Shown here piece by piece: positions 22,515 to 33,649 of a stretch of DNA of 64,000 nucleotides; the first letter of the stretch is position 1, and each line of letters opens with the position of its first letter. This DNA is from Bedellia somnulentella (Eukaryota > Arthropoda > Insecta > Lepidoptera > Bedelliidae). Below the pieces are notes generated by a model that was not told the origin of the DNA, made no database searches, and saw only the letters and a program-made list of their open reading frames with translations. Where the stretch lies: NCBI GenBank assembly GCA_963576735.1, contig OY755173.1, positions 6,728,873 through 6,792,872 of the forward strand, written 5' to 3'. The position numbers and the translations under genes are program-made.

Positions 22515-22711
22515 ACCGTGATAGCTCAGTGAGTAGAACACCGCTTATCGTGCAAATGATGGGGGTTCAAATCCCGGTACGGGCCTACACACCAATTTGT
22601 CATTTCTAAAAACACATGTGTGGAAAACCAAATGAAAATGTCACGTGATGTTCAGAAGTACCTCTGCCAATCCCTTCGGTGATATACGGCGTGAACGTTT
22701 GAGTTTGAGTG
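22515..22711 (+). repeat. SINE-A (tRNA-derived), internally deleted
   Basis: A-box region gtgatagctcagtgagtaga and B box gggttcaaatccc give a tRNA-like head. After ccaatttgtcatttctaaa the middle of the family is missing, and the sequence resumes at tcacgtgatgttcagaagta. It ends in the ccaatcccttcggtgata hairpin, cggcgtgaacgtttgag. Confidence 0.85.
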
Positions 22712-23243
22712 GCAGGAATAAAGTCGTTAGAAACATTTGAGTTTATAGATTCAACACGACAATTCAGTTGAATGAAATGAAATTGCAAACTGTAGACATG
22801 TTGTCGTACCGCCTTAGTTTGCATTTCAATAGGAAACGCAGCTGAGTGGAATTACCCTGCGGCAGTCACGTGTCTGTTCATTCCTCAAAGGGAAATGTTT
22901 CCCTTGGAACCGATTCGATAATACCTTTATTACACTATTGTTGAATCTGAGCTTACCGCGATTAGCTATTGTGGGGTGGTTTCAATTCAGTATTTTACTT
23001 AGTTTTGTCTTATGTCGATTCGGATGGTTTTAAATACATCTATTTATCTCTAGTAAATTATTTGGAGTTTAAATCTACAATGTAAATACAAATATATTCT
23101 CAATCAGTTAATTCCTATAGAGGTAGGCTGAAATTATCGATCGCCAAGGGTACAATCACATCGTATAATATAATCAATGTATCAAGGCAAAACATTCTTT
23201 ATATTTGCATCTTTGCACTTGATTCGATATATGTTTGATTTTC

Positions 23244-23616
23244 ATAACATAACATATAATATAACATAAACGGTCACGCCGAATATCCCCGAAGGGGTTG
23301 GCAGAGGTACTAATACTTCTGAACATCACGTCACTTTGTCACCTGGTGTTCAGAGTACCCACGTTTTGCATGGACAGTGTACTCACATGATAGGGGGCAG
23401 GCCTATCGCCGTTTTGTACGAATACACTGTCAAATGACTAAGTACAACTCAGCCATGTGGGTTTCCTCACGATGTTTTCCCTCACCGTTAACAACCATGA
23501 TAAATTAACCACACATATGTCTTTAGAAAAGACAAATTGGTGTAGGCCCGACCCAGGATTTGAACACTAGTCGTTTGCACGATAACCGAGTGTTCTACCC
23601 ACTGGGCTATCACGGT
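23244..23616 (-). repeat. SINE-A, full length
   Basis: The minus strand starts accgtgatagcccagtgggt (A box) with the B box gttcaaatcctggg, continues through the 370-bp body, and ends ccaaccccttcggggatatt, cggcgtga and (ATGTT)n. It is very similar to the copy at 35954-36314 (a handful of differences by eye), so both are probably recent. Confidence 0.9.
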
Positions 23617-25680
23617 TTGATTTTCGTATTCTATGTAACATGAAATATGGTTTAGAAAATGTGCAATAAACGTAAATTATTGATTTAGTTTCAAGGCCCT
23701 CTGATATTTATTTCCCACAATGATTTTCGTCTACCCGAACCGAACCATAAAATATAACAGCATTTTTTGATTGAATCGTTAATCTGATAGACTCGGCTTG
23801 GCTTTAACACAACTAATTTTGTCCAAGAGCGTGTTGTCCAAAAAATATTAGGTCATAAGTATAGTTATGAGTTTTATGAAATACAATTTTCTCGGTAACG
23901 GCATCACGATCATTTTAATAACACGATTCGATAAACGTTTCGCTTGAATATTCATTTTGGCTCTTCGTAATTTTGGTTGATAATTTTCAATTATCCCATC
24001 ACCGGGATATCTGCTGATTATCATATTACTTGTTGATGCTTAGACCTGCGGATTATTCTGGTAAATTAGTTATAATTACTGTTATAAAACTTTTTTCAAA
24101 GGTTTTAATTTTGTTATTAAATTAATGTATAAAATGAGTACTGTTTCAAGTAATTGTTGTTATTATTCTAATTAAATACAGTAAATGGGTATATAATAAC
24201 GTAAGTGCTTATTACTTCTTACACTGACAATGTCTAATTTAGACTTTGGTGTTATTTAATGGTAAATAAAATCAGGACTGAACTGAGATGCAATCAGAAG
24301 ATATTACTTTAAAATATAGTTAAACTAGTGTAATCGTACAGACCACTCGTATTTTTCTTCAAACGCTTTAACAAACTAGAAACAATATATTACTATCTAC
24401 AATAGGGTCCACAAGATTGCTCTTCAAAGGATTTTTCGGAAAACAAATCTTATATGATCTCATTTTAAGTAATTTGCTCTTACACGATCCAGCTCTATCA
24501 AACTATTCCCCTTTGAGGTGGCCGCTACCTGACCTCGTACCGTAATTTTGTGCCCGCATTAGGTAATCTTATTTTACTTTTTATAACAAAAGATCTTCGT
24601 CATTTTTGACAAGGAAAAGGCCATCAACTTTGTAAAGCGCGTGGCGCCACGGTGTCGGTTGCTTATGGCGCCCTCTATGTTTTGTTTCAATCGTGCTCGC
24701 CGGCCAATTACCGACATATCACTTGGATTTCATTCAACACGACCGAGAAGCTCAATTGGAGCATAATACCAAAGGTAATTATGAGCCGAGAATTCTTGGC
24801 CGAGTATGACGACTCTTAATTTGAATCAGTTGAAAAAACCTTTGAAAGAATTGGACAAGTTACCAATTTGGATAGATGTCTAATTAATCTTTAGATCTCA
24901 CCGAATGGAGTTGTTTCATGAGCGTGACTATAATTAAAGTAACTTTTTATCATTGTTCATCATTTCTATTGAAATATTTTTGCCTAGCTATGCCTGAGTA
25001 ACAATATTGTACCAAAACCATTTGCCAAGGGCATTAACTGTGTGCTAGATGACAAAGTAGTGCAAATTTTCTCACGATTGTATTCGTGTAAAGGTAGTAG
25101 AATCAACAATGTCACACCATTTCCGATAATAAAATGAGAAGTAGAACTAAACGAAAATGATTTTTAAGAAATCGTAGTTGAGTTTTTGTGTTCATACATG
25201 TTTTATATACGTACGACAAAAAACTAAACAGAAAAATAATAATTGATATTCTGATATTTGAATTCACATCTGTTTTTTGGAGCTCTAGATAGTTTTTTGA
25301 TCCTCATCGGCTAAATATCCGTCGATTTATTTATAAAATCACAAAATCAAAAGCAATCACTGAAACATGAATTGTTTTCTTCGCTCAACGCAACATAGAT
25401 ATTCGAAGTTTTGAAAATTTTCCATACTATTTTTAAGCTACTAAATATGTATTTAATTCTGTGTATATACCAATTTCATTTGCGATTATTATCGTAATAC
25501 AAATGTTTGTCATAACTTTCTCAAGATCAAATCATCGATAGTAGGCAAAGTTTTACGACGCCATTAATTTACCATGTTTGCATTTTAACCCGGGCTAATT
25601 ACTCGACTATTAACTAGGCCACTAAGTCGTGGTCGCAATCGGAAATGTTTCATAGTGCGTCTAAGATTTTATAGTCAGAT
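23617..25680. other. Intron segment without recognised repeats
   Basis: No gene or repeat recognised. A G+C-rich patch at about 24640-24720 (aagcgcgtggcgccacggtg) includes ccggccaattaccg, which could be read as a homeodomain-type site, but nothing stronger supports function. Confidence 0.35.
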
Positions 25681-25684
25681 AAGG

Positions 25685-25800
25685 AAGCATGCTCACGGGC
25701 TCGCGACAGCTGCGCCAATCACAATGTAAAGGGCGTGGCTGCCACCCCCCGCGCACCCTGGCCCCTCGCAGCTCATGTCCTGATCCCGTTTTATATCATT
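25685..25800 (+). promoter_or_regulatory. GC-rich patch upstream of Sp exon 2, possible alternative promoter
   Basis: About 600 bases upstream of exon 2, a G+C-rich patch contains aagggcgtggctgccacccc, that is, a GGGCGTGGC KLF/Sp-type site, and ccccgcgcaccctggcccct. A 102-codon ORF starts here (25689-25997), but its protein resembles nothing I recognise. Possible enhancer or alternative promoter. Confidence 0.3.
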
Positions 25801-26336
25801 CCCACACAATGGGACTTTTTTATACACCTTTTGTGCCACATATTAGGGTGAAATATCCGGTCGGATATACTACATTCTGTACACACCTTTATGAGCCGAA
25901 AATGAACAACGAACACCAATTCTTTGTCGCTACTTTTCCCATGTTTACTCTTTATTCATCTCTAAGTGCTTCTGACAAGACACTCTGCATTAGGTAGCTG
26001 AAGCTTATAAGCTAATTTAGTGCCAATAACCGTTTGCCTGAAGCAGTTTGTTGGCGTATATTTTAATTGAATGATGGTGCTCGTTTGACCGGATAGTCCG
26101 CGGTAGCTGTCACCTAACCGCCTAATTGTAAATACAATCGAAACCTCTCATAATTTATTTATATTAATCCTGAAGCGCCTTGGGCATGTTCTCAGCGCCG
26201 CTGCATTAGTTTTCGTATAAATTAGACTATAAATCAAGGTCCATTCAGGTTCCCACGGTAATACGATGTGATAATTAAACTTTTAGTGATCTGGTTCGTT
26301 TATTGCCTTGCTTATTTTACTTTTTTATCTTTTCAG

Positions 26337-27464
26337 GAGCACCCGAGTTTACGCGGGACGCCGCTGGCGATGCTTGCAGCCCAATGCAACAAGCTGTCCA
26401 GCAAATCCCCGCCGCCGCTGGCTGACGCGGCCGTCGGCAAGGGGTTCCACCCGTGGAAGAAAAGTCCCGGCACCCACTCCCCGCCCAGTGCCGGAGGTGC
26501 CCCGCGATCTCAGCCGCCCTCCTGTGGCCCGTACTCTCGCGCACCCACCTCCTGTGCGGCGGCGCCCTCCTACGGGAATGACCTGTACTTTCCCTCTGCC
26601 GGGGACCAACTATTAGGAAAAAGTGAATCAAGTGCTAGTCTCGGTTCGATGTACTCCCGTCATCCATATGAATCTTGGCCTTTTAACGTTGGTGGCGGCG
26701 GAAGCAGTAGTGCTCTCAAAGCTGCTGAAATGGGAGGTGTCGGTGCCGTCGGTGGAACTTGGTGGGACGTCCATAGCGGCTGGCTAGACGTTGGAGGACA
26801 GATGGCAAACTATGCCGGTCAAGAATACTCACAACTCACACATTCCCTATCCGGGGGCGCTCATCTGCTTCCTCCAGCGCCGCACTTATTACAAGATGCT
26901 TATAAATCAGTGCTGCCGACTCAGGGTTCATTCGGGCTGCACGGGCCTGGCTCCCCAGCACCCCCCGCCCAAGCACCGTCTCCTCGCTCCCAGAGACGAT
27001 ACGCTGGTAGAGCGACATGTGATTGTCCTAATTGCCAAGAAGCGGAGAGACTAGGCCCTGCGGGAGCTCACTTAAGAAAGAAAAATATACATAGTTGTCA
27101 TATACCTGGCTGCGGCAAGGTGTACGGGAAGACGTCACATCTGAAGGCGCATTTGCGCTGGCACACTGGAGAGCGGCCGTTCGTCTGCAATTGGCTGTTC
27201 TGCGGAAAACGGTTTACGCGCTCTGATGAGCTGCAAAGACATTTGCGCACGCACACCGGCGAGAAGAGGTTCGCGTGTCCAGTGTGCAACAAGCGGTTTA
27301 TGCGTTCGGACCACCTCGCGAAGCACGTGAAGACCCACAACGGCGGTAAGAAGGGCAGCTCGGAGTCGTGCTCCGACTCTGAGGAGAACAGTCAAGGCGA
27401 GGGCGGCGCGGGAGGCCGGTCGCCGGAGCACCCGCTGGACGTGAAGCCGGGAGCGCTGGTGTGA
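26337..27464 (+). CDS. Sp8/9: Sp8/Sp9-type transcription factor, main exon with three C2H2 zinc fingers
   Basis: This exon encodes residues 19-393 of the joined protein, a DNA-binding activator or repressor of GC-box promoters. Orthologues (Drosophila Sp1, vertebrate Sp8/Sp9) act in limb and appendage outgrowth and head and neural patterning. An Sp box ([10 protein letters not shown], residues 26-35) is followed by GKGFHPWKK (52-60), a long Gly/Ser/Pro-rich linker, and the Btd box CDCPNC (246-251). Three fingers follow: C272-H294, C302-H324 and C332-H352. Their contact helices KTSHLKA, RSDELQR and RSDHLAK are those expected for a GGGGCGGGG-type site. An acidic/serine tail ends at TGA 27462-27464. 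The exon starts after tttcag at phase 0. The upstream in-frame Met at 26268 lies in the intron and is not the true start. The Btd box and the K-S-P stretch favour the Sp6-9 group over Sp1-4 or Sp5/btd. Confidence 0.93.
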   Translation, partial: EHPSLRGTPLAMLAAQCNKLSSKSPPPLADAAVGKGFHPWKKSPGTHSPPSAGGAPRSQPPSCGPYSRAPTSCAAAPSYGNDLYFPSAGDQLLGKSESSASLGSMYSRHPYESWPFNVGGGGSSSALKAAEMGGVGAVGGTWWDVHSGWLDVGGQMANYAGQEYSQLTHSLSGGAHLLPPAPHLLQDAYKSVLPTQGSFGLHGPGSPAPPAQAPSPRSQRRYAGRATCDCPNCQEAERLGPAGAHLRKKNIHSCHIPGCGKVYGKTSHLKAHLRWHTGERPFVCNWLFCGKRFTRSDELQRHLRTHTGEKRFACPVCNKRFMRSDHLAKHVKTHNGGKKGSSESCSDSEENSQGEGGAGGRSPEHPLDVKPGALV

Positions 27465-28215
27465 CGGGGGCGCGCGGCCTTCCCGCCGCACCACGCCCTG
27501 CCCTTGCTGTGATACCGCCGCGCCGACCCGCCGCCCCCGCACTCTGTACATACCACATATCACACGTCCTCGTCCTGTATATACTAGTGTGCATTTGTAT
27601 TATAGTGAACTTAGCGTCCAGTGACAGTGTTCGGTGTAAAGGAACAGTTGTCCAAGTGAAGTGAGACTTTCCAAGTGATGTACAGAACTATAAATATAGC
27701 GCATACGATACTGATAGTTAGATATTTTTTCTCAATATTAGAGTATTGTATAGTTAGAGTCACATTTAGTCCAAATCGGAATTGAATTTTTATTTATTTA
27801 TATTAAAACAGCAGAATGTAAACTATATTTATTTACACCGCACTTAAAGTTATTTTATGTAGCAATGTGAAATATGCAACCGTATATAAATATTATAATG
27901 TTTTTATTATAACAGTAATTTTGTTCAGACTTGTTTTATTGTGATAATATACAAACAAAATAATGGAGTGAATCTTAAGAAAAGAACTTTTGAAAGTAAG
28001 AACGGTTCGTTGTTCGCCTTATTTAACACAAAACATATCCCAGTTATATAAGGCATCATATTATATGTAATTGTGTAATAACTATGTATAAAAGTTCGCT
28101 AGAACTGATAAATATGGATGGTTTGTATAAAATATAAATTTTTACTGTATGAATATTGTGCAAATATGCCTAAAATTGATTTTATAAAAAAATAAACATA
28201 CTTTATTTTCAAATA
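27465..28215 (+). other. 3' UTR of the Sp gene
   Basis: G+C-rich for the first 100 bases, then strongly AT-rich with many ATTTA-like and TGTA stretches. The best polyadenylation signal is AATAAA at 28191-28196, so the transcript probably ends near 28210-28220. Earlier cleavage sites are possible. Confidence 0.6.
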
Positions 28216-28305
28216 GTTGGTTTTAAATTACCCTTTTTAACAATCCCTATATAAAAAAGAAAACTACTTAAAGATAAAGTAAAACTTCATTGGCGAGATT
28301 CAACC

Positions 28306-28920
28306 TATAAAATATTTTTTAACAAAAAGAAAACCGACTTCATAGTTGGAAAAACAACCGAAAATAAACTATCTAGTACTAAAAAGTACGAAATAAGTTT
28401 TTTAATTGAATATGAGTACTGTGATTAATACCTTAGCAATTTCTTTATTCCACACGCGTCAGTTCAACCTACCTAAATCTTAAAATTCTCTTAAATTAAT
28501 TTGTGAGCCGGTGCCAGCCTCGATGATAATTGATAATAGGAAGTGTGTATTTCGCACTTCATATGCATGTAAAATGTAGGGTACCTTGTAGTTGTAGGGT
28601 AAATTGATTTTTGTACGTATTACCATTTAAAACGTTAGGCGATAGATATATATATTGTTTAGATTGTAATAATCAGAGATAGATAGTAGGGTGAATTTAC
28701 TTTTGTTTGACTGGCACCGACTCAAAAATTAATTTAAGAGAATTGTAATATTTAGGTAGGTTGAACTGACGCGTGTGGAATAAAGAAATTGCTAAGGTAT
28801 TAATCACAGTACTCATATTCAATTAAAAAACTTATTTCGTACTTTTTAGTACTAGATAGTTTATTTTCGGTTGTTTTTCCAACTATGAAGTCGGTTTTCT
28901 TTTTGTTAAAAATTATTTTA
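28306..28920. mobile_element. Foldback DNA element with about 212-bp inverted arms
   Basis: Left arm 28306-28518 and right arm 28710-28920 are near-perfect reverse complements, including acaaaaagaaaaccgacttc at the outside and gtcaggttcaacctacct-type sequence further in, separated by a loop of about 190 bp. No transposase ORF. It starts about 90 bases after the likely polyadenylation site of the Sp gene. The outer aaaccgacttc motif is frequent in lepidopteran repeats. Target-site duplication not resolved. Confidence 0.85.
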
Positions 28921-29120
28921 TTTTACGAGTTTTAGATATGGGAAGATCTGGCAAAGATGCCTCTCGGATGAGGAAGCGACGGTTACTGTATTATTCTTCG
29001 TATTTCCGGTATTTCTATTATAGTACGATATTAAATAGGCTCAACCATATGTAACCTTACATTGTTCTTAAAATCCTTCGAAAGGCGATGGTCTACAATT
29101 CTACATCTCAAGGAAGACTC

Positions 29121-29290
29121 AAACGTTCACGCCGAATATTCCTGAAGGGGTTAGCAGAGGTAGTAATACTTCTGAATATCACGTGACATTATCACCTGTT
29201 GTTCAGAGTGCCCACGATTTGCTTAAGCAGTGTTCTCACGTTATACAGGGCAGGCCTATCGGCGTTTTGAACAAATACACTGTCACATGA
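29121..29290 (-). repeat. SINE-A 3' part, head missing
   Basis: Plus strand reads aaacgttcacgccgaatatt, cctgaaggggttagcagagg and continues to tacactgtcacatga, then stops. The tRNA-like head is absent. Confidence 0.8.
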
Positions 29291-29295
29291 TTGTG

Positions 29296-29385
29296 AGTTT
29301 CGACAGTCCCCGCGATTTCCTGGGATGCCATCATCAGATCCTGGTCTCATGGTACTTTCTCGGTAACAATAACATAACAAAAGAA
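29296..29385 (+). repeat. Interspersed repeat fragment (ccatcatcaga family)
   Basis: Shares ccgcgatttcctgggatgcc and catcatcagatcctgg with the longer copy at 29598-29816. Class not determined. Confidence 0.45.
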
Positions 29386-29597
29386 ATGTTTAGTGAACCT
29401 GTACTTCTCTTCATAAAAGCTACGAAGAGGAGTATAAATCTATATAGAATGTGGAAAGAACTGTTTCCTAATACCTAGTGATTGAGGACCCACACGTTCC
29501 ATCATCAGCTCAGCAGCATAACAATATGATTTTCAGAAGCAAATGCCAATGTTAAGTTCAGAAAATATGTAAAACGCGGTACATTTGCCTATAAAAT

Positions 29598-29816
29598 TTG
29601 AGGGTTCCCCTCGATTTCTCCAGGATCCCATCATCAGACCCTGATATCCTCATCATGGTACGAATCCGGGGTATCTTCTTTCGAATAAAAAAATAATAAT
29701 CAAAATCGGTTCATAAATGGCGAAGTAATCGGCGAACAAACATAAAAAAAAATAAAAAATATATATACGGTCGAATTGAGAACACTTCTTTTTTTGAAAC
29801 GGTTAAAAATAGAGGT
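29598..29816 (+). repeat. Interspersed repeat, 3' portion (ccatcatcaga / cggtcgaattgagaac family)
   Basis: Contains ctcgatttctccaggatccc, then a tttcgaataaaaaaataata segment, then cggcgaacaaacataaaaaa and a terminus atacggtcgaattgagaaca followed by cggttaaaaat. The same terminus recurs at 61562-61612. This end sequence is widespread in Lepidoptera, as I recall it, but I cannot name the class with confidence. Confidence 0.5.
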
Positions 29817-29834
29817 AACAAGATAAAATGCTAA

Positions 29835-29953
29835 TCTATACTTATAATAAATCTGTAGAGAGGTCAATTCTGTACATGAAATATATTTTCAAAATAACCA
29901 TCAGGTGGTGATTAGGGATCGATACTGATGCCAAAAATGCTATCAGTAAAATT

Positions 29954-29999
<46 letters not shown>

Positions 30000-30816
30000 G
30001 GTTTGTATGTTCCTTATGGAAACAAAAACTACTCGACGGATTTTAACGAAACTTGGTACAATTATTTTTCATACACCTGCGCAGGTTTTTGTATACTTTC
30101 CAGCAGAGTAGTAAAGGGGAATTTTGGGAAATTTTGGGAAAACGGGAGAAGTTACTCCATTTGTTAAGCTTCCGTCGCGTGTGCAGCCTCAATGGTTAAA
30201 CTTACATAGAAATCATGTATCACGGAAATATTCTTCATAAAATTATCTAAAAAAAAATTCTCGACAGTTTATGTCTATCTTTTACGGTTGACTCACAATA
30301 ACACGTGTAATTCCTGATAGCTTAGCAGTTCGGAACATTCTGATAGTATTTGTTTACTCTTATGTTTGTAAACCTCTCACTCATCCCTAATTTAAATACG
30401 GTAACATTATCACCTATTCAATAAAAAAAGAATCATAGAAATCGGTAGAGAAACACCGAAATTATACATAAAATAAGCCATCGCGCCCGTGACCAAAACC
30501 GAATCGTTACTAATTTACTTATAAAATACTAGATGGCGCCAGTAGTTGCATCCTACAACACGTAATGATTTATTTTTTAGATTGTTATAAATACTACATA
30601 GCGTTTTATATAAAATTTGCTATTAAACGGAAATACTGAACCGTTGATCAAAGCGCATTTAAAATCACCAAACTACACTGTTTAGGGATTGCTATAAATT
30701 TAATGAATTGAAAACATTGCGCTGAATTTCACAATGCTTGAGCAGTGACTGAAGAAAGAAACCTCAGATATTTAAAAAAACAACGCTACCCGTGCGAAGC
30801 TGGGACGATCCACTAG
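29835..30816 (+). mobile_element. Non-autonomous Helitron, 982 bp
   Basis: Begins TCTATACTTATAATAAATCTG directly after an A and ends with a GC-rich hairpin region (acccgtgcgaagctggga) and terminal CTAG directly before a T. Helitrons are known for 5' TC, 3' CTRR after a hairpin, and insertion between A and T with no duplication. A (TGTC)n microsatellite of about 11 units lies inside at about 29955-30000. No Rep/helicase ORF. Confidence 0.8.
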
Positions 30817-30927
30817 TAGAATATAATAATCTAATCACCAACGGTTACTACTTCATTATCCGACTACAGCAAACCAAATATGATGGGTAATGTTCCAATG
30901 TGGCAGCTATTTTAATGAACTGTTTAA

Positions 30928-31215
30928 ACATACATACATACATATACTCACGGCTATAAATCCCTAGAAGGGATAGCCAGAGCTAAGGAATTTGAAATTC
31001 CTCAGCCACTTATGGAAGTTGCGTGGGAAAAATGGTAAAATAAAGGTTGTTGGTGATAACCGCATGCGAATCGCGACTCGGCTCCCACCAGCTTCACCCA
31101 CTAGTGGGTGCCGGGTAATCCGCCCTCATGAAAAGCCCCAATAGCGTTAATCGCCTTTTACGTACACCCACCGGAAGAAATGGGGTAGTGATATTCTAAG
31201 CCGACACTACACAGC
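30928..31215 (-). repeat. SINE-B copy, full length with a diverged insert
   Basis: From the TACA tail through ctcacggctataaatcccta to ctaagccgacactacacagc. The middle carries an extra segment near 31060-31110 (cgcatgcgaatcgcgactcg) not in other copies. A tgtttaaac motif flanks it on both sides (about 30920 and 31223), which may be the target-site duplication. Confidence 0.85.
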
Positions 31216-31300
31216 AAATTAGTGTTTAAACAGCAATTACTGTTTAAACAGTATTATAAAATTACTTTAATTGTGCTGTAAAAATGTGATTCATAAAGAT

Positions 31301-31430
31301 ATCCTCACAGCCCATATTCTTATGTCTCCACGGAGGCCCTAGCCTCGAACCAGGATTGATATAAAGCAATAAGGCTAAAAACTATTAGGATTTGAAGTCA
31401 AGCGCTTTGCCGATAGCCCATGGAGGTAGC
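31301..31430 (-). repeat. SINE-C, internally deleted
   Basis: The minus strand gives a tRNA-like head (ctacctccatgggctatcgg), the outer end cctcacagcccata-type sequence is at 31303, and most of the body is missing. Confidence 0.5.
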
Positions 31431-31443
31431 TAAAATAATGATA

Positions 31444-31690
31444 GCTGTGTAAAGTTGGTTTAAAATAGCACTGCCCTATTTCTTCCTGGGGGCTATCGTA
31501 GTAAGCGCATTAGGGTATTGGGTTTTTCAAGTGACTTTTGGGCGACACCAACAACCTTTATTTTAAAATCTTTACCCTCTTAAACTAAAACTTAATTTTT
31601 AAAAGTGGCTGCTGATTTCCTCATTGTGGATCTCTGGTTAACCCTTCTGGGAATTAATAGCCGTGACTATATGTATTTATGTATGCAGTA
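31444..31690 (+). repeat. SINE-B copy, diverged
   Basis: Starts agctgtgtaaagttggttta, keeps gcactgccctatttcttcc, caccaacaacctttatttta and a hairpin-tail end (aacccttctgggaattaata, gccgtgactatatg). Many substitutions show it is older than most copies. Confidence 0.7.
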
Positions 31691-31994
31691 ATAAAATACA
31701 AAAATCATATCAAGATGAGATTAAATTGTACCATAGTAGTACTGCCTTCAGCCATTTGACGGAAGCCCAACTTTTCATACAAAATTTATGAAAAACTGAT
31801 TCTAATAACACAGAGTCGTCTACGTATGCGTATACGTATTTTGTCATTTTTGGAATATCTTTTGAACCGCAACCAAACCTGATAAAAATTTAATATCTAT
31901 AATAATCACATAAAGTATCAATAAATTTAACCAGGAAGAGACCTTTTTGGAAAATATTAGGTAAATGCGTCTTATTCTCAGATATAAGTAGTAA

Positions 31995-32605
31995 TAATCC
32001 TATTAATATTATAAATGTAAAAATATAGACGTTTGGATGTTTCTGTGTTTGTGGTAAAAAGGCTTCTCAATTACAGAATTTATATGAATGAAATTTAGTA
32101 GAATGCTAAATAATGACCCAAATTATAACATAGGATACTTTTTATCCCGGAAAAAATTGTCAGCTAGTTGAATATAAACCCCAAAATTATATGAAAATTT
32201 ACCTAGCCATTTCGAAGGAGTTTTGTTTCCAAGACTGTGTCATAAGAATTTACAAATTGTAAATGAGGACGACATATTTAAATAAATAAATATTAAAGAT
32301 CAAGTCATGTTTATACTAACTCGACGATATATTTAATACAAGCTGAACCGACAGACTTCGTACTGTAAATTTGCTTATGCCAAACTTTAGGCGTTTTTTC
32401 CGGTACTCTGAGTTCAATCAGGCATGAATATTTTATTGGTCCAATTTTTCCGGGATAAAAAGTATCCTATGTTATAATTTGGTTCATTATCTAGCTTTTT
32501 GCTAATTTTCATTCATTTATATTCTGTAATTTAGAAGCCTTTTTATCTCAAACACACAAACATCCAAACACATATACTTTCACATTTATAATATTAATAG
32601 GATTA
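31995..32605. mobile_element. Element with about 170-bp inverted ends resembling Helitron 5' ends
   Basis: Left arm from TAATCCTATTAATATTATAA (31995 to about 32165) and right arm from about 32440 to 32605 are reverse complements with modest divergence. Each arm looks like a lepidopteran Helitron 5' end (TCCTATTAATATTATAAATG, then tggatgttt). Reading the boundaries at 31998-32602 gives A|TC...GA|T. Reading them at 31995-32605 gives a TA-flanked terminal-inverted-repeat element. The two interpretations cannot be separated here. No transposase ORF. Confidence 0.65.
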
Positions 32606-32652
32606 GAATCCAAGAATAAAAAATATTATTTATGTACATCAAACAAATTATG

Positions 32653-32727
32653 ACCTCATGAGGATTCGAACTCGATACCTCTGGACCCAGAAGCTAGTCA
32701 CCTAAGCACTCGGCCATAGTCGTCGTG
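32653..32727 (-). repeat. tRNA-like SINE head (Ser/Leu-like boxes)
   Basis: Minus strand: tatggccgagtgcttaggtg is a good A box and gagttcgaatcctc a perfect B box. Acceptor ends do not pair, so it is not an intact tRNA gene. It is a separate family from SINE-A, SINE-C and the 14.3-kb tRNA-like sequence. Confidence 0.5.
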
Positions 32728-33027
32728 TTTTGTTTAAAATAACATTGAACACTTAACGCCATCTATCGGTATTGGCAGTATAAGTTTGAATATCAATTTT
32801 TAATAAAGAAAATTAGATTTCTCAGAAATATAAGCTTTTATTTACATTGGCCTACCATTAAACTATTTCATTTGTATAATATAAGAAAAGGAAAAAAATA
32901 TATGCCCTTTCTTATGCCCAAGGAAAATGAATGAATACCGAAACGTACTGTGTACACACAAAACGTATGAAGTTCAACCAAAGAGTATTTATTCTCTATT
33001 TAAACCAAAACTTGGGAATAATCAATT

Positions 33028-33357
33028 CAACTCAAACTTTCACCCCGTATATTCCCGAAGAAGTTGGCAGAGTTACTAATACTTCTAAACATCACGTGAC
33101 ATTGTCACCCGGTGTTCAGAGTACCCACGTTTTGCTTGGACAGTTTACTCACGTGATAGGGGGCAGGCCGTTTTGTACGAATACACTGTCACATAACAAA
33201 GTACAAGTGTACAGCTTAGCCATGTGGGTTTCCTCACTGTTAACATCTAAGATACCGTATGTCTTTAGAAAAGACAAATTGGTGTAGGCCCGACCCAGGA
33301 TTTCAACCCCCTATGTCTTGACGATAAGTGGTGTTATACCCACTATGCTATCATGGC
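33028..33357 (-). repeat. SINE-A, diverged with small deletions
   Basis: From caactcaaactttcacccc through accaatttgtc-type sequence to a head ending ctatgctatcatggct. Several gaps relative to the 23.2-kb copy. The 118-codon plus-strand ORF over it is spurious. Confidence 0.8.
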
Positions 33358-33476
33358 TGGGAATAATCTTGAGTAATTTTTGCATTTACTTGGCTGAGAC
33401 TATTAGTAAAAAGAAAAGTACTCTACCTATAAAAGGTTAGTTATTTTTATGTATGTTCCTTAAGCTAGTATTTATA

Positions 33477-33625
33477 ATAATCCTCACAGCCCATATAGAG
33501 GCCCACAATCACAACGCGAGGCTGTCCTGAACGAGGTTATGTGGTCGTAGTCCTCCACGCTGGCCTAATGTGGGTTGGCAGACAGTAATGACTATTGACA
33601 GTAGCCAGACCGGCACATCTCCCCA
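33477..33625 (-). repeat. SINE-C 3' portion
   Basis: Plus strand starts atcctcacagcccatatag, then gcctaatgtgggttggcaga. This is the reverse complement of the SINE-C 3' half. Confidence 0.6.
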
Positions 33626-33649
33626 ATATTTTATATTTAAGAAAGATAG

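Larger units (their letters stand above)
9521..26336 (+). other. Large first intron of the Sp gene
   Basis: Bounded by gtaagt at 9521 and a polypyrimidine tract with tttcag ending at 26336, giving about 16.8 kb. From 9.5 to about 21.3 kb only small degraded repeat fragments are seen. A cluster of SINE copies lies at 21.4-23.6 kb. The stretch 23.6-26.3 kb has no recognised repeat. Several GC-rich islands are listed separately. Long first introns of developmental regulators often hold enhancers, but that is inference here. No additional coding exon was recognised. Confidence 0.6.

Noticed and set aside
22515..22590. tRNA gene candidate
   Set aside because: It is the head of SINE-A, which has other copies in the window.
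25689..25997. 102-codon ORF taken as a gene
   Set aside because: No recognisable domain, and no splice or start support. Kept only as part of a possible regulatory patch.
26268..26336. In-frame Met and 23 codons ahead of the Sp exon
   Set aside because: They lie upstream of a good polypyrimidine tract and cag acceptor and encode a hydrophobic, intron-like stretch. The family Sp box begins just after the acceptor.
26317..27594. Long minus-strand ORFs over the Sp exon
   Set aside because: High G+C coding DNA leaves open antisense frames. The zinc-finger frame on the plus strand explains the region.
29955..30000. (TGTC)n tract as an independent feature
   Set aside because: Ordinary microsatellite inside a Helitron.
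32931..33287. 118-codon ORF
   Set aside because: It reads across a minus-oriented SINE-A copy.
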